Notes: a model not told the origin generated them from the sequence alone. A stretch of 64,000 nucleotides of DNA from Lunularia cruciata (GCA_948567375.1 OX419756.1:64990333-65054332); one strand, 5' to 3'; shown: positions 12,126-23,435, counted from the first letter of the stretch. Numbers and translations: made by a program.

Positions 12126-12725
12126 ACACACTTGTTCCAAATTCCCTTCTTGATCCCTCCATCTCATGTCCCTCATACTTTTGCCTTCTTGACCACCATC
12201 TCCCAATCCCTCCAAGCCAAATTTCATCTCCTTGTTGTTCAAAATTGGCAAAAACAATATGCGGATCACCATTTCATGATCTTAGCTTTCAAGTTGGTGA
12301 TAAGGTCATGCTCTCATCCAATAGCCTCACTCTTCCACTTGATACCTAAGTTTGTAAACTTGTCCCTAATTGGATGGGACCCTTTGATGTCACCCAAATT
12401 GTCTCTCTTGTTGCTTATCATCAAAGTCACCTTGCCTTGCCATATGTGTATCCATCATGTCTTTCATGTTTCTAAGTTGAAACCCTTTGTTCCTAGCCCA
12501 ACTTCTTTTTCCTCTTGAGTCCAACCTCCTCCTCCTCTTGTCCCTATCAATGATCATGATGAGTACAAAGTTGATTGTATACTTGCACGTCGCCACATCC
12601 AACATAGCCATCGATAACATACAAAGTACAAGGTTCTTTGGAAGGGCTATCCTCTTCATGATGCCACATAGGAACCTCTTTCTCATCTCTAGAATGCACA
12701 ACTAGCCATCCAGGAGTTTGAAGCT
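12126..12725 (+). pseudogene. Gypsy-1 integrase C-terminus and chromodomain
   Basis: After the integrase core, about 12,290-12,400 reads FQVGDKVML and LVPNWMGPFDVTQIV, the usual GPY/F-type C-terminal module. At about 12,556-12,725 a chromodomain is readable: DEYKVDCILARRHIQ, then TKYKVLWKGYP, then a D-A-T-(stop)-E-P stretch, then NAQLAIQEFE. This makes the element a chromovirus, a class known to use the domain to target chromatin. Stops replace a tryptophan and other residues. Confidence 0.82.
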
Positions 12726-12768
12726 TCACCGGCAATGAGGACGTCACCAACTAGCGGTGGAAAAATAT

Positions 12769-13176
12769 GTAACCGTATGGAGTTTAGCGACCAAGTTAGT
12801 TAACAAAGTGTTGAATATGCCAAATTAGCCTAGAATATTCTAGAAATATCTAGGAAGCTTCCCACTAGCTTAGCTTACATTCCAAGTAGGTAGTTTCTAG
12901 AAGGAAGCTTCTAGAAGCTTCCAACTAGCTTAGTTTGCACGCCATGTAGGTGGCTTCAAGATGGAAGTTTCTTGAGAAGCTTCCCGGTTAACTTGGCTTG
13001 CATTCCAAGAAAGCGGCTCATGGAAGCTTCTTGAGAAGCTTCTAAAGGGCCTTGTATGCTCCCTATAAAATATAAGAGCCAAAGCCCATGCTAGGCATTC
13101 AGAGTTTTCCCTCATTTAAATGTCCCAATGTGAGCTTTCATTCTCCTATTTCTCTCCTTGGTCTTGATTTTTTAAA
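12769..13176 (+). repeat. Gypsy-1 3' LTR
   Basis: It aligns with the 5' LTR over its whole length, with many substitutions and small gaps. It starts TGTAAC after a purine-rich GCGGTGGAAAAA tract (likely polypurine primer). The terminal CA has become AA. The next five bases AATTA repeat the bases left of the 5' LTR. Confidence 0.9.
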
Positions 13177-15665
13177 AATTAGCACACAAGCCTCATATTA
13201 TGACTAATTGGCTTACTTGGACGCTTTATGTGAGCTAATTCCTCAATAGGAGTTAACCCCATATAATAAGGAAGATCTTGTTGTACATCTACCTTCTTTA
13301 GGTGGAAGCCAGTTAGAGGAAGAGTAGAATCTCATAGAATTATATACTTTTGGAGGAGGATCTCTTATAGCAATAACAACAACTTCAATGATGACCAACC
13401 TGGTCCATTCAACAACCCAATAGTGTGGATAAGAAGGCACTAGAATCAAGAAGCAATACAAAGTTTAGGGTATGGAAATTTTAATACTCCAGACTTTGGA
13501 ATACAATACTTCAGCATAGAAAAAGATGTAACAAAAACTCTAGATACTTACCCTCAGTATTTATCCCATTTGCCGTTTACCTTCCAATCTGGGCCACTCA
13601 TAGATAGTTGTAAAGAGGACAAGAGGAGAGGAAAGAAAGCTATACCAACCAATGTTGAGCCAAGGTGCTCAACTATAACAAGCCAAAAACCAACCTACCA
13701 AAGGTTGATGGTCATAACCTCCAACTCCAAATAGCAAGACATGAATATCCAATTGTTGGTGATGCAATACTTAAGCTGGATATGAGAGTGACCAAAAAAA
13801 ACACTTAGTGCACACATAATTGCTGGATCTTTATTGCTCATAAGGTAAAGATTGGCATTGCAATTTGTCTTCAACATGCTCTCATAGAACTAGGAGATCA
13901 AGGCAAGCTAATTTGCTAATAAAACCCCACTTATAAGATAAGAGGAATATTCATCATCAACTTAATTAGGCTCTATGTGTGCTCTCTTTACACTCATGGA
14001 TTTTTATTGCTTATAAGGTAAAGATTTTCATTGCAGTAGTCTTCAACATCCTCTTATGGAACTAAGAGATCAAGGCAAGCTGATTTGCTAATGAAATCCT
14101 ACTTATAAGACAAGAGGAACTCTCATAATAATCAACTTTATTGGGCTCTAATTTTGCTCTCTTGACAATTGATGCAATACATTTGGAGTCTTAAACTTAC
14201 CAAGAGGTTACTAAATCCAAGAGATTAAGAGGTGGCATCAAAACATACATGATTATTTGAAATAATATAAGAAGAACCAAACATGGAAGCTTGCAAAGTT
14301 GTTAAAGAATAGAAAGCAAATGTACTTGCATACTCAATATGAATCCAAATAGATCAATTAAGAGATATCAACAAGATTAGTTGCTAGTAGAATTCAAGTA
14401 TATGGACTTGACTACAAGTTGTTATTTTTATATAAAATATATATTATTGCAACAACAAATAACTTGCATGTGAAATCATACTTCTTCTATGGAGACTTAA
14501 TATGAAGAAATATACTTGATGGTGCTCAAAGATGTCACACCAACAAGTAATAATTATGCCTATAAACTACTCAAGGCCTTTTATGGACTCAAGCAAAGTA
14601 CTAAAGTATGTTATCACTCATTGATAAGTTCCTATGTACTATTAGATTCTCAAAGTCAACCAACCATTGATGGAAACTTATACTACAAGTATAAAGATAA
14701 AGGAATTTATCATTCTTACCTTTTATGTTGACAAGCAAATTGTCATTCTTGCCATGTATGTAGATGACACATTTATCATAGCATGCACAAGCATAAAACT
14801 ACTACAATATGTGAAGAAAGGACTAAGTTATTAGTTTTGATGATTTGTATCAAGCTATCTATCACTTTTGGGGTATTGAAGTAAGAAGTAAGTAGAGACA
14901 AAAAATGGATGGATCAAGATAGTTTAGTTACTTTCTCTCACTCACAAGCAACCTGAATTTAACATGGCAGAAAGCAAGCAAGTCTCAACTCTCATATCAG
15001 CTTTTCTTGGAGAACTCTCTCCTTGTAGTAGGAGAGAGATTATTCAAGGAAAATAAGCCAAGCTTAGAAGCTAAAGTCAAGGAGTATGCCATATATCCTT
15101 ACAACAGTACTATTAGATCAATCAACTTGCAACAATCTATGGACTGCCAAAGTATATTGTTGCTATCAAAAGGACATCCTAATACTTCAAAGGTATAATC
15201 ACTACATAGAGTATAAGAGCTCTAAGGTATAATGACCTCCACTTGGATATTTGGATGTTGAAGATCAGTCAACTATGATGTCTTTATTTGGATATTGTTT
15301 TATATTTGTTAGAAGAGCTATGAACTGGTCATTTAAATGAAAAAGTTCAGTTGCAATATCAATCACTACAAAAATTCTACAATGAATAATATGTTAAATA
15401 AGATTATAAGGAAGATGTTAAAAAATACTTTGGATACTTATGTTTTTATGGTAATAATGCTATCACATTGAAGTGTAACAATAAATCAACTATCATACAA
15501 GTCACAACCAAGGTTAATGATAAAAATAATCATATTGATATTTATTTTCATTTCATTTGACTAATGTCTAGAAGGAAACAGTCAAGTTGAAGTATTGTAT
15601 TACTATAAACATGACATTGTATCTACTCACTAAGCTTTTGCCAACTAAATAGATCATTTGCTCTT
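13177..15665 (+). mobile_element. Copia-1 relic, 3' fragment (RT and RNase H)
   Basis: Decayed Ty1/copia sequence continuing the fragment left of gypsy-1. At about 14,515-14,620 it reads YKLLKAFYGLKQS, the copia thumb-adjacent motif. Near 14,750-14,785 it reads MYVDDTFII, the copia YVDD active site. At about 15,236-15,345 there is a decayed GYSDSDWAG-type region, at about 15,475-15,560 an RNase H segment (NNKSTI, then HIDIYFHF), and at about 15,580-15,640 a KYC-T---T-YLLTKLLP stretch typical of the element's end. Many stops are present. The left edge begins with the AATTA duplication of gypsy-1. No 3' LTR was recognised. It contains the tandem duplication at 13,825-14,163. Confidence 0.78.
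13825..14163 (+). repeat. Tandem duplication, two copies of about 165 bp
   Basis: Positions 13,825-13,989 and 13,998-14,163 align almost throughout (both begin GGATYTTTATTGCT, both end GCTCTCTT). They lie inside copia-1, upstream of its reverse transcriptase motif, and carry no open frame. Confidence 0.85.
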
Positions 15666-15738
15666 GCTCTTGCTCAAAGGTATGAAGTTTAGTTCAATTG
15701 TTTCTCATATGATTGGAAGTATTAGACCTAGGTTTGCG

Positions 15739-16195
15739 CAACAGTTACCTACTTCATCAAACTTAATCAACCTATCTCTTGGCTAGATATCTATAGTAAT
15801 GAAGACTGATTTTGACTGCTCACCTTACTTGTGACTATCACCTAGTTACCATCTTCATCAAACTCAATTAATTTATCTCTTTGCTAAGTGTCTAGAGTAA
15901 TAAAGACTAATTCTGATAGTGATTGTTACCTTCTTCATCAAACTCAATTAACCTATCTCTTGGCCAGGTGTCTATAGTAATGAAGACTGATTGGTATTGT
16001 GATAGTTATCTTCTTCACGGACTAAGCTAACTTACCTCTTGGCTAGGTATCTAGAGTAATGAAGACCAATTGAGATTGTGATACTAACCTTCTAATTAGA
16101 TTAAGTTAAAATATCTCTTGTTTAGGTATCTAGAGTAATGAAGACTAAGTGTGACTGTTCACCTACCTTGTAACTATCACCTACCTCTAGAAGAC
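15739..16195. repeat. Degenerate 79-80-bp tandem repeat, about five units
   Basis: Units carry TATCTCTTGGCTAGGTATCT followed by AGAGTAATGAAGACT. The TATCTCT-type landmark falls at 15,773, 15,874, 15,954, 16,033 and 16,112, giving spacings of 101, 80, 79 and 79. The first unit and the partial last unit contain an extra segment of about 22 bp (CTCACCTTACTTGTGACTAT type). It lies just past the end of copia-1. No coding potential. Confidence 0.85.
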
Positions 16196-17520
16196 TTGTT
16201 CCTGGTAGGGATCTAGAATATCATAAAGGTGCAGATTATTACTAGCAGTTTTGAGTGGTTTTGAGTTAATCACAACTAATCAAGTCTAGTAATAACTAAG
16301 TTAAATTTTCTCTAAGTAAGTTACTATAGCTAAATAAGAGTAAAAGTTCGTTTAATTTTAATTATTGGATACTCAATGTGACCCCTAGTGAATTTTATTA
16401 TATTAGAGTAAGACCTCTGAAAAATATTTAAATTAGGATGGGATCTTGTAAAGGTCTTTATTGAGTTTGAACTCCATTTTGGACTTTGCATGGTCAAATT
16501 GACTTTGTATATAAGAGATGTTAAAATCCTATTGGCTTGACCAAGATACGTGACCTTTAACCATGGAGGTTGATCAAGTTAATTAGACTTGGCTTGATCT
16601 TGAAATATATTGTAATTTTTAAAATATGAGAAGATCCCAGTTTCTTAGATAATTTGTTTGGAAAGTTCCAACAAGAAGGCATGTGAAGCCAAGAACTCAT
16701 GTGAGTATCTTGGGTCCAAGATTTCTTGCCTTGGGGTAGTTTAGGTAAAGTATTGATTTAAGCAAGTTATTAAAATTTAATGAATATATAATGAGTTGCT
16801 TAAGAGGTTAAAGACATCCCTTCCTTAGTGTGTTTGGAGTATGGAGTTAGTAGGGGTAATAAGGCTTTGTGAGTACTACTTATATTTTTGTTACGTAAAG
16901 AGTGATATTTTCTACTTGAGAGCAATATGATTATGGTGTTAATCTTAGATAAACCTTTAACTCTAGAGGACCCTAATGTGAGTGTGAGTGAAAGAAATTC
17001 ATGTTTAATTCTGTTAAGTTTTCTAGAATTGCTTATATTGAGCCATTTTGGAGGAGCTTTGGCGTAAGAAAGTACAATGAGTGATCTGAAGAGAGAATGA
17101 AAGATTTGGGGAGTGAATGAGCGAATTTCTCCAGAGATTTTTACTTGATGATGCTAGATAGCAACTCTTTTTACCGTATAGCATGATGCATACTACAACT
17201 ATCACTAGAAGTATCAATAGAAATAGAAGGCAGGTATCCTTACGGTTAGATAGTACCTTTTATCCTTGGGGTTAAATCTCTTTTTGCGCCTCTTACAAGT
17301 TGTAAATTTCTAGTGTATGCATCATTTTTGGGTTCCATTGGTGCATATTACAAGTATCACGAGAGGCATCGTTAGGGTGAAAATGGAATTTCACTTCTGA
17401 AATTTTTAAATTTTCTAGTACTATGTAATTATATGTGGACTCTACAGTCTTAGATCTTGGAAACACACGAGAGCAATATAGCACGGTTCGCCAGCTCTCT
17501 TTGTGCATGTTTGTTTAGCT
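16196..17520. other. AT-rich unassigned stretch
   Basis: Only short broken frames on both strands. Some runs, such as around 16,740-16,990, look like non-coding retrotransposon sequence, but nothing could be matched to a domain. Base composition shifts to a more balanced mix near 17,520. Confidence 0.5.
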
Positions 17521-19072
17521 ACCAACAAAGAACAAGAATAAGATGAGACCTAAAAGTATATTGTGAATATGCAACATAGACTGACCTCGTTAATCAGGGC
17601 TTGATGTGGATATAAAGAACATAAAGATGGTCCATGACAGAGCTACTCATTATCAATGAGAACGATGTTCCAAGTAGACGGCAAGAAAAGCGCTTATCTA
17701 GACAGCTGAATATTATGACAAGACAACGTTGAGTTCAGTAACTTGAATGGCCTGGCCATTCACGTTACATCTTTTGATGTTTCTGTCATGTCGGAAACAG
17801 CAAAAGATCGTGGACAGAATCATGTATGATCTGGTCCGCTAGGACCATATAAACACCAAAAGAAGACTACAATTTATCGCGAAGAACGTTACAAAATCTG
17901 AAGGTGTTTGGTAGCGTGCCCAACAGTCACAAACCCACAATTTAGTTTGTCCAAACTCAACCCTGATGAGGTGTTGAGGGTGTTGCTTACTGATATACAA
18001 CCTCGGCCTCGAATGATCCATATAAGAAGACTTCAGCCCGCTTGATCCACTGATAGATACTACAAAACAATGTCGAATCGCGGTCCCATATGTGTAACAT
18101 ATATCATATATCGTGATATATGATATATGTCACTAGTCAAATCTATAAAGCTCATCGACTGAGAAGTTCGTGACGACAGTGTATTGATAGACTTTGATAC
18201 TCTAGTTTTTTATTACATAATTTGCGTGAACACACAAATTTGTTTTAACGATTGGTTATTATTCGAGATTGCAAACATGGAGTAAATTCTGATTTTGAAG
18301 GCCTTTACTTTAAGACTTTGTCACGCTCTTCCTTCATAGCCGAGGATGTACTCCATATAGCCGAGGATGTACTCCATATGGATGATTTTTTGTCATTAGA
18401 AGATCCATAGATGGCATTTGGTATACTCTATTCAAATATCGCTTGTGGACCGATGTACCTCGTATGCATAGTTCCCCTTTGCTTCCAATCCCCTCGAGTG
18501 CCTTTGATAGGAAGATTATGGGAGTCTTTAGTGATATTATTGGACCATTGACTTTTAGAGTGCGTGATAGAGAATTTGGCACGTAGACAGACTATTTTGC
18601 CGATCTCATTTAGAGTGGTTTGCTTACTATCTATGGAGGAGACAGCATCTATAACATTTTTGGGTAGTTGTGTTCTCTTGGCACATTTACTTTCCTCTCG
18701 TTTTATTTTCGGGTAGTTATACTCTCTTGGCACCATTACTTTCCTCTCGTTTTATGCATGTTCGATAGATAGATCGTGGCAGAGGTGGAAGAGGATATTA
18801 TTTTCTCCATTTGGTAGGACGGGTAGACGAGAGGGAGTCTTTCTCCACTAGCACGAGAATACTTTACATCTTTTGCTTCACGCGGTGGGTTGAGTCTTTT
18901 TTCCACTCGTCGTTACAGGGGATGCATATATGTTGCTTGGACATCAAGTAGTCCTTCCGAAAGGAATGTGCACAAATCTTGTTATTATGCATATCCAGCA
19001 TGGTGAGTTCTTCCTACGTAGGATTCACTTCAACACTTGCATCCAGTATGCACCAAAATGTACTCCAAGTAT
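17521..19072. other. Intergenic start of the gene island, small duplications
   Basis: No gene recognised. Composition is less AT-rich than to the left. It contains a perfect inverted repeat at 18,097-18,130, a 21-bp tandem duplication (18,336-18,356 and 18,357-18,377) and a 49-bp near-duplication beginning at 18,662 and 18,711. Short frames on the minus strand at 18,334-18,736 run through these duplications and look non-coding. Confidence 0.6.
18097..18130. repeat. Perfect 16-bp inverted repeat with 2-base spacer
   Basis: The left arm 18,097-18,112 is the exact reverse complement of 18,115-18,130, separated by GT. Both arms are made of AT-rich ATATATC-type sequence, so cruciform extrusion is possible. 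AT-rich palindromes are also often unstable in cloning and assembly. Confidence 0.9.
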
Positions 19073-19910
19073 TCATAATGCAAATGAATCATTCGTCGGC
19101 TGCACACAGGAATCCCAAAATCCTCTGAAGTAAACTGGGGGCATTTTCGGCACCATTTCATGCACCCGCACCCACTCGTTGACAATGCTCTCGCCGGATA
19201 CCCTTGAGTCTAGGCTCCATGTACGAATCTCTGGCTCCAGAGATTTGATGTACACTGTTGTACCCGCTAGAAACATCTCTTCACCCACAATGAAAAGAAC
19301 CAGTGTGTCACGGTGAAGGAATTGGGGAACGGTAGGCATATCCGCAGCTGGATAAGGCTGTGGATCCGGAATCCCGTTGAAACTGCCTGGCTCGCATACT
19401 ATAATATCCGACGTCTCTATCAAATAGTCATACGAATCCTCCAATTCCCCCATACAGTAACGGCCCTGATACGTACATAGTAGACCTTTGAGAGATTTCA
19501 CGGTGAGTATCCTTGGTCTTGTGAAATGAATCCACTCATATCTCTCTGGAGATCATACAGGTCAAAACTAGAACTCTCCATTCTTGGAGGGAGGGATGGA
19601 GGTTCTTCTGTCTCGCACTGGACAAGAATCTGATGAGACTGAGTACTCTTCGAGAACATGATGCCCACGAGGCACTCAACAGTAAGGCTTTTGAGCTGAG
19701 ACAGGACATCAAGATCCACAGGCACATGCTTCTTGGTCTTGCAAACTGATTTCAGCAGGAACAAGTCAAACGGCATTCCGGGTGTATTACAAGCAGGGTC
19801 AAGAAACCAGTCGGATGATGTCTTGATTTGTAACAAGTAGGGACAAGAGTCTGCAGCAATACAAGTCCGTGTGCCGCTCCAACCACACGAACTTTAGAAG
19901 TACGTAGGAA
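19073..19910 (-). pseudogene. Frameshifted protein-coding relic, possibly F-box/kelch type
   Basis: Two adjoining minus-strand open stretches in different frames look like one former gene. 19,498 to about 19,910 starts after an acceptor-like CTAAAG and reads through WSGTRTCIAADS and DLYDLQRDMSGFISQ. 19,073-19,501 reads DSYDYLIETSDIIVCEPGSF and ends with EWVRVHEMVPKMPPVYFRGF. The frame changes at about 19,500 without a clear intron. A third frame at about 19,850-19,890 reads RVVGAAHGLVLLQ, which resembles the GAA-GL stretch of plant F-box proteins, and the W-RV--MPP tail resembles F-box/kelch C-termini. The family call is a guess, as no F-box itself is visible. It could also be a live gene with unrecognised introns. 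The DMP array begins 390 bp to the right. Confidence 0.35.
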
Positions 19911-20300
19911 TTCTTACATAAGATTTGCTTAACTTTCACCTGTGACGGGATTAAGCAGTGATATAACCTAATTTGCTATGCCAACTTACATTCGGACAAG
20001 ACTGGTTTGGACTGTGTAAACTATGTACAGTTGACACTGCTGTACAGGAATGCGAGAAAAGAACGAGAACAGATGCTTTGGTTTTTCTCTAATCAGTGGA
20101 GAAAATCTGTCTTTCCTAGCTAATCTAAATCTGCAGTCCTACTTATATTCTCTTTTTCTTTCCTTCCTTTGTTTTAGTTTTCAGATTTAAGAGGAACAAA
20201 ATTCATACCCTACTGTCCAGGAGGACTCTTAACTGATTGATTGTATGCACATGAATCGCTAGAGCAGAGAATAGATGAGTATAAGCTCTGCACAAGCAAA

Positions 20301-20909
20301 TTAGCCCTTCTTCGATGCCGCAGTTGAGGTGTTGGTTCCACTACTTCCGACAGCCCCTTGTACAGCAGATGCGAGAGCAGCAGGAGATACTGGGAATCCA
20401 ACTCCATGTCTTGTGGACGGAAGCGTGGTGAAGACCGTGCTGACTGTGAATGAAACAAGAGCAGGGATAGTCCTGACGAGGTTATCGTTGAGAGTAGGAA
20501 ACAGACAAGTTTGAATGTTAGGAGTCATGAGTGCACAGGCAGCAAAAACTGCCAGTGACAAAATCGCATGAATGATATCGATGAAAGTAACCTTGTACTC
20601 CTCTTTGTCTCCAGGACGCAGAGCCACTGGCAACTGCGGAGTCCACAATCCTCTGAATGTCACTATCCCATAATACACTTGACCATCTGCGGCCTGGAAA
20701 CTGTCAGTGAAGCACGAGAAGAAGCAGAACAGTGCAAAGATGAGAGTCGTTGCTATGCTTCGCCATTGCTCTGCAGGGTTGTCACAAGTTCCATTGTCTG
20801 TGACAATTGGCGCCACGGCCGTGAACGCCAAAAATGTTCCTGTTGGTAGGAGATTCGCCAAATTCGATGCGACATCGTATAAATGGTTGAGGAAACTCCA
20901 TGGTGCCAT
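20301..20909 (-). CDS. DMP-a: DUF679 (DMP) four-pass membrane protein, short N-terminus
   Basis: Intronless, 202 residues. The DUF679 domain fills nearly all of it: NLANLLPTGTFLAFTAVAPI at about 18-37 starts membrane segment 1, NGTCDNP follows, FALFCFFSCFTDS forms segment 2 (about 54-72), IIHAILSLAVFAACAL segment 3 (about 111-128), TIPALVSFTVSTVF segment 4 (about 145-162), then RHGVGFP. DMPs are plant-specific endomembrane proteins (ER, tonoplast). Some Arabidopsis members act in senescence-linked membrane remodelling or in gamete fusion. Unlike its paralogues here, it starts MAPWSFLNHLYD and lacks the 30-45-residue polar leader. The frame upstream closes at a TAG 14 codons before the ATG; an AATCACAG acceptor-like site 36 bp upstream leaves room for an upstream exon. 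It ends TAASKKG, not the KR-PADW tail of DMP-b and DMP-c. Confidence 0.9.
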   Translation of the reverse strand: MAPWSFLNHLYDVASNLANLLPTGTFLAFTAVAPIVTDNGTCDNPAEQWRSIATTLIFALFCFFSCFTDSFQAADGQVYYGIVTFRGLWTPQLPVALRPGDKEEYKVTFIDIIHAILSLAVFAACALMTPNIQTCLFPTLNDNLVRTIPALVSFTVSTVFTTLPSTRHGVGFPVSPAALASAVQGAVGSSGTNTSTAASKKG

Positions 20910-23435
20910 CGCTAATTTGGATGAAAGTTGGACCTGTGATTTGCTCTAGCCCTAGCGAAGGTTTTTTGTTACTTCTTCTCACTTTTCTGACGGATGTAGA
21001 CACCGGGGGACTTCTAAGCTGACCAATTCCTCTCCCTGAAATCAGAAACCTAGTCTACTTGAAGTGAGATCGGTGCTGATCGAGCAAGCGATCCGCCGAT
21101 TGAAGTGGAGATTAGGAATATGCTCGCAGCAGGACTGCAACACTTCTTTTTTCTTTCTGCACAGGCCGATCGACACTCTTGCCAATCCAACACTTTCAGG
21201 CTACTGTTATACATTATGTCCTCGTATCTAAATTCAAGCCTTGCGCCGCAATGTTAGCGCAAGAACTGACCATCACGAGCTAATTTTGCGGTCCCCACGA
21301 GAAATCTGTTTCTTTTACCCCTTTCCCAGCAAACAATGCATCTACTACGTCTGTAGCAACACTAATCAATTGTTTGTCATCGTCCACAACCCTATCTCCT
21401 GTAACATTAGAGACAATATGTTCCTAAACCGCGATACAAGCTACTGGTTGATCATGACATTGCTTATTTGCGACTTCGACCACCGATGTTACTAATGCCA
21501 GATATCATACAGCTTTTCCTGAAACCACTCAGGTTGATGACTGTGATGCAAAGTTCTCGGGAGTAAACCTTGATTGTGTGACAAATGTATCTTAAAATAC
21601 TTACAACTCAAGGTAAGCGTGACTGATCAGGACATTCACCACAAGAATGGTTAGTTCATCCATACGCCAACTGCTTAATTGCGCTTCAATATGTAGGGAT
21701 GACATTCTCAGGTACCTGGATATGTCACCTGTAGGCTGCTAACCACCTTACGTACCTCTGCGCCTAATCGTTGTTGGAATGGATTATCCTCGTAGGAGGG
21801 GTCCCCTGTAAAGCGCGACCTCTCCTCTGCTTATTTCTTTCGTGTTTCTAACCCAAGCCATAGTAGAACGCAGAAGGAAACTAAAGACCTGAAATCCTAG
21901 AAAGCACTGTTGGCTGCCATTTGCTTTGCGGAATAGGTTGCATGCAAATGAGACAGGGTAATGCATCGTACTCAAGGAGCAGTTGCTTACGTAAATTTCA
22001 AGCAAGGCTCAGTCCGTGGAATCTCCAATCGAGAAATATCATAACGAAAGAATCGCGAGTGAAAGCTGACACAAACAGATCACCAAGAGACATGGTGAGA
22101 ATTATCAATCGATTAGTCTAGAAATGCCCGCTGTAGCGAATGTTGCTCGAACACACTTGAGAAATGTTATATCTGTTTTGGTTGAGACAAGAGACAGTGA
22201 TGGACCCTCCTCTACAGAATAGACATCCTACTTCCCGGATGTTCCAGAACTTTTTTATCATTTTCCCTTTCTTGCTTATGTATTTCTCCGGAATCATTTC
22301 TTTCAGTTTCGGAGTCACGATCATTCCTACCAATTAGAGTTTGTCCCCGGGCATCGTGTCCGTAGCCGTTCACGGACATGAATTTCAAGAATACTGCCTG
22401 CCATAGTCTAATATATAGAAAGCTCAAATATTGACTGAGCTAGGTTTTGCTCTCCGTCACCTGATGATTTCACTCTATAACCAGTGTTTGTCAAACACGT
22501 TGACTGCTGTCAAACATGTCTACTTTCGTCTCCAGATTTCCTGTTACACCAGTGAACATATAATCCTGGTTCACGAAACTGAATCTGTCTTCGTTGACGA
22601 GACTGTTACCGGTAGAGTCTAAACGAGCTTCACCATGTTTACCACAATTCGTCAGATATAGGTGTACCCAAGAACCATATACTATCGTTCTCTGTATAAA
22701 ACTCAAGAAATTTCTCAGATTGAGTTCTTTTATTTCAGAGTTTAATTTGGTAGCCTCTCAGACGTAGTTCATGAACCCTGATTTCTATGGTACTCTCGAA
22801 GTCTACTGTACTCGGATTTGTGCTCTCCAACTATCCATGGTTAGGATTTGGGAGGGTTCTATGGGGCTTTAGAAACATGAAAGTGCGGTCCTCGTCATTA
22901 TATGCCACGTGAGATGAACATAACTTGCACAAAAGCCTTTATTCCACGTTAGCGTATGAACGTACCCTTAATTGCCATGTAGGACATGCGTTTGGGAACT
23001 TCACTATTGAGTCCGGAGTAGCTTCAAATTTTTACCGACGGTGGGTATGACCATGTTGGCGGGAGAGGAAACAAAGCGCGCTTGCTTCAGCTATGAACCC
23101 GAAACATGATGGCTTCACCTTGACGACGAGAATCGGAGACTTCCTTCATTGATTGATGAGACCTGTGTTTACATATTGATCCGATTTAGCGATTGTACAA
23201 TCTTGGATCCAGTTGAGAATGCTAGCTGGGTTCCAAACAGGCCTGGACGCACAGTACAGAGCGATAAAGCTTATAGGATGATAACCTTCTGTCCGATGTC
23301 CAGTCTTGCCAACATCAGGCCTGTTATTCGTTCTTTCCTTCCAGTTTTCAAGTTCAAACTTGCAATTACCAACTTCTACTGTCTACAGGAACTCCGCATA
23401 TGTATCCCTCAAATGTTTTGCATGTGGAGTTTAGC
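20910..23435. other. Intergenic, between DMP-a and the DMP pseudogene
   Basis: About 2.5 kb without a recognisable gene. Composition is mixed, with many stops on both strands. Short frames such as 21,241-21,495 (+) and 23,149-23,439 (+) show no family motif. The first 300 bp is expected to hold the DMP-a promoter, but no clear TATA-like site was seen at the spacing found in the other DMP genes. Confidence 0.6.

Larger units (their letters stand above)
6871..13176 (+). mobile_element. Gypsy-1: decayed Ty3/gypsy chromovirus with both LTRs
   Basis: A complete but dead LTR retrotransposon. The 5' LTR is 6,871-7,296 and the 3' LTR 12,769-13,176; both begin TGTAAC. It is flanked by a perfect 5-bp target-site duplication AATTA (6,866-6,870 and 13,177-13,181). 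The primer-binding site TTGGTATTAGAG directly follows the 5' LTR and matches the initiator-Met tRNA type with one change. Domain order is gag, zinc knuckle, protease, reverse transcriptase, RNase H, integrase, chromodomain, which defines a chromovirus. Stops and frameshifts occur throughout and the two LTRs differ at many positions, so the insertion is old. An LTR-like sequence (about 9,335-10,070) interrupts the reverse transcriptase. The element itself sits inside copia-1. Confidence 0.92.

Noticed and set aside
12036-12518. Plus-strand open frame of 160 residues after the gypsy-1 integrase
   Set aside because: Only parts match the integrase C-terminal module, and these are in other frames; the frame itself is out of register with it.
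15739-16195. Possible CRISPR-like array
   Set aside because: The units are contiguous degenerate tandem repeats without unique spacers, in a plant nuclear context.
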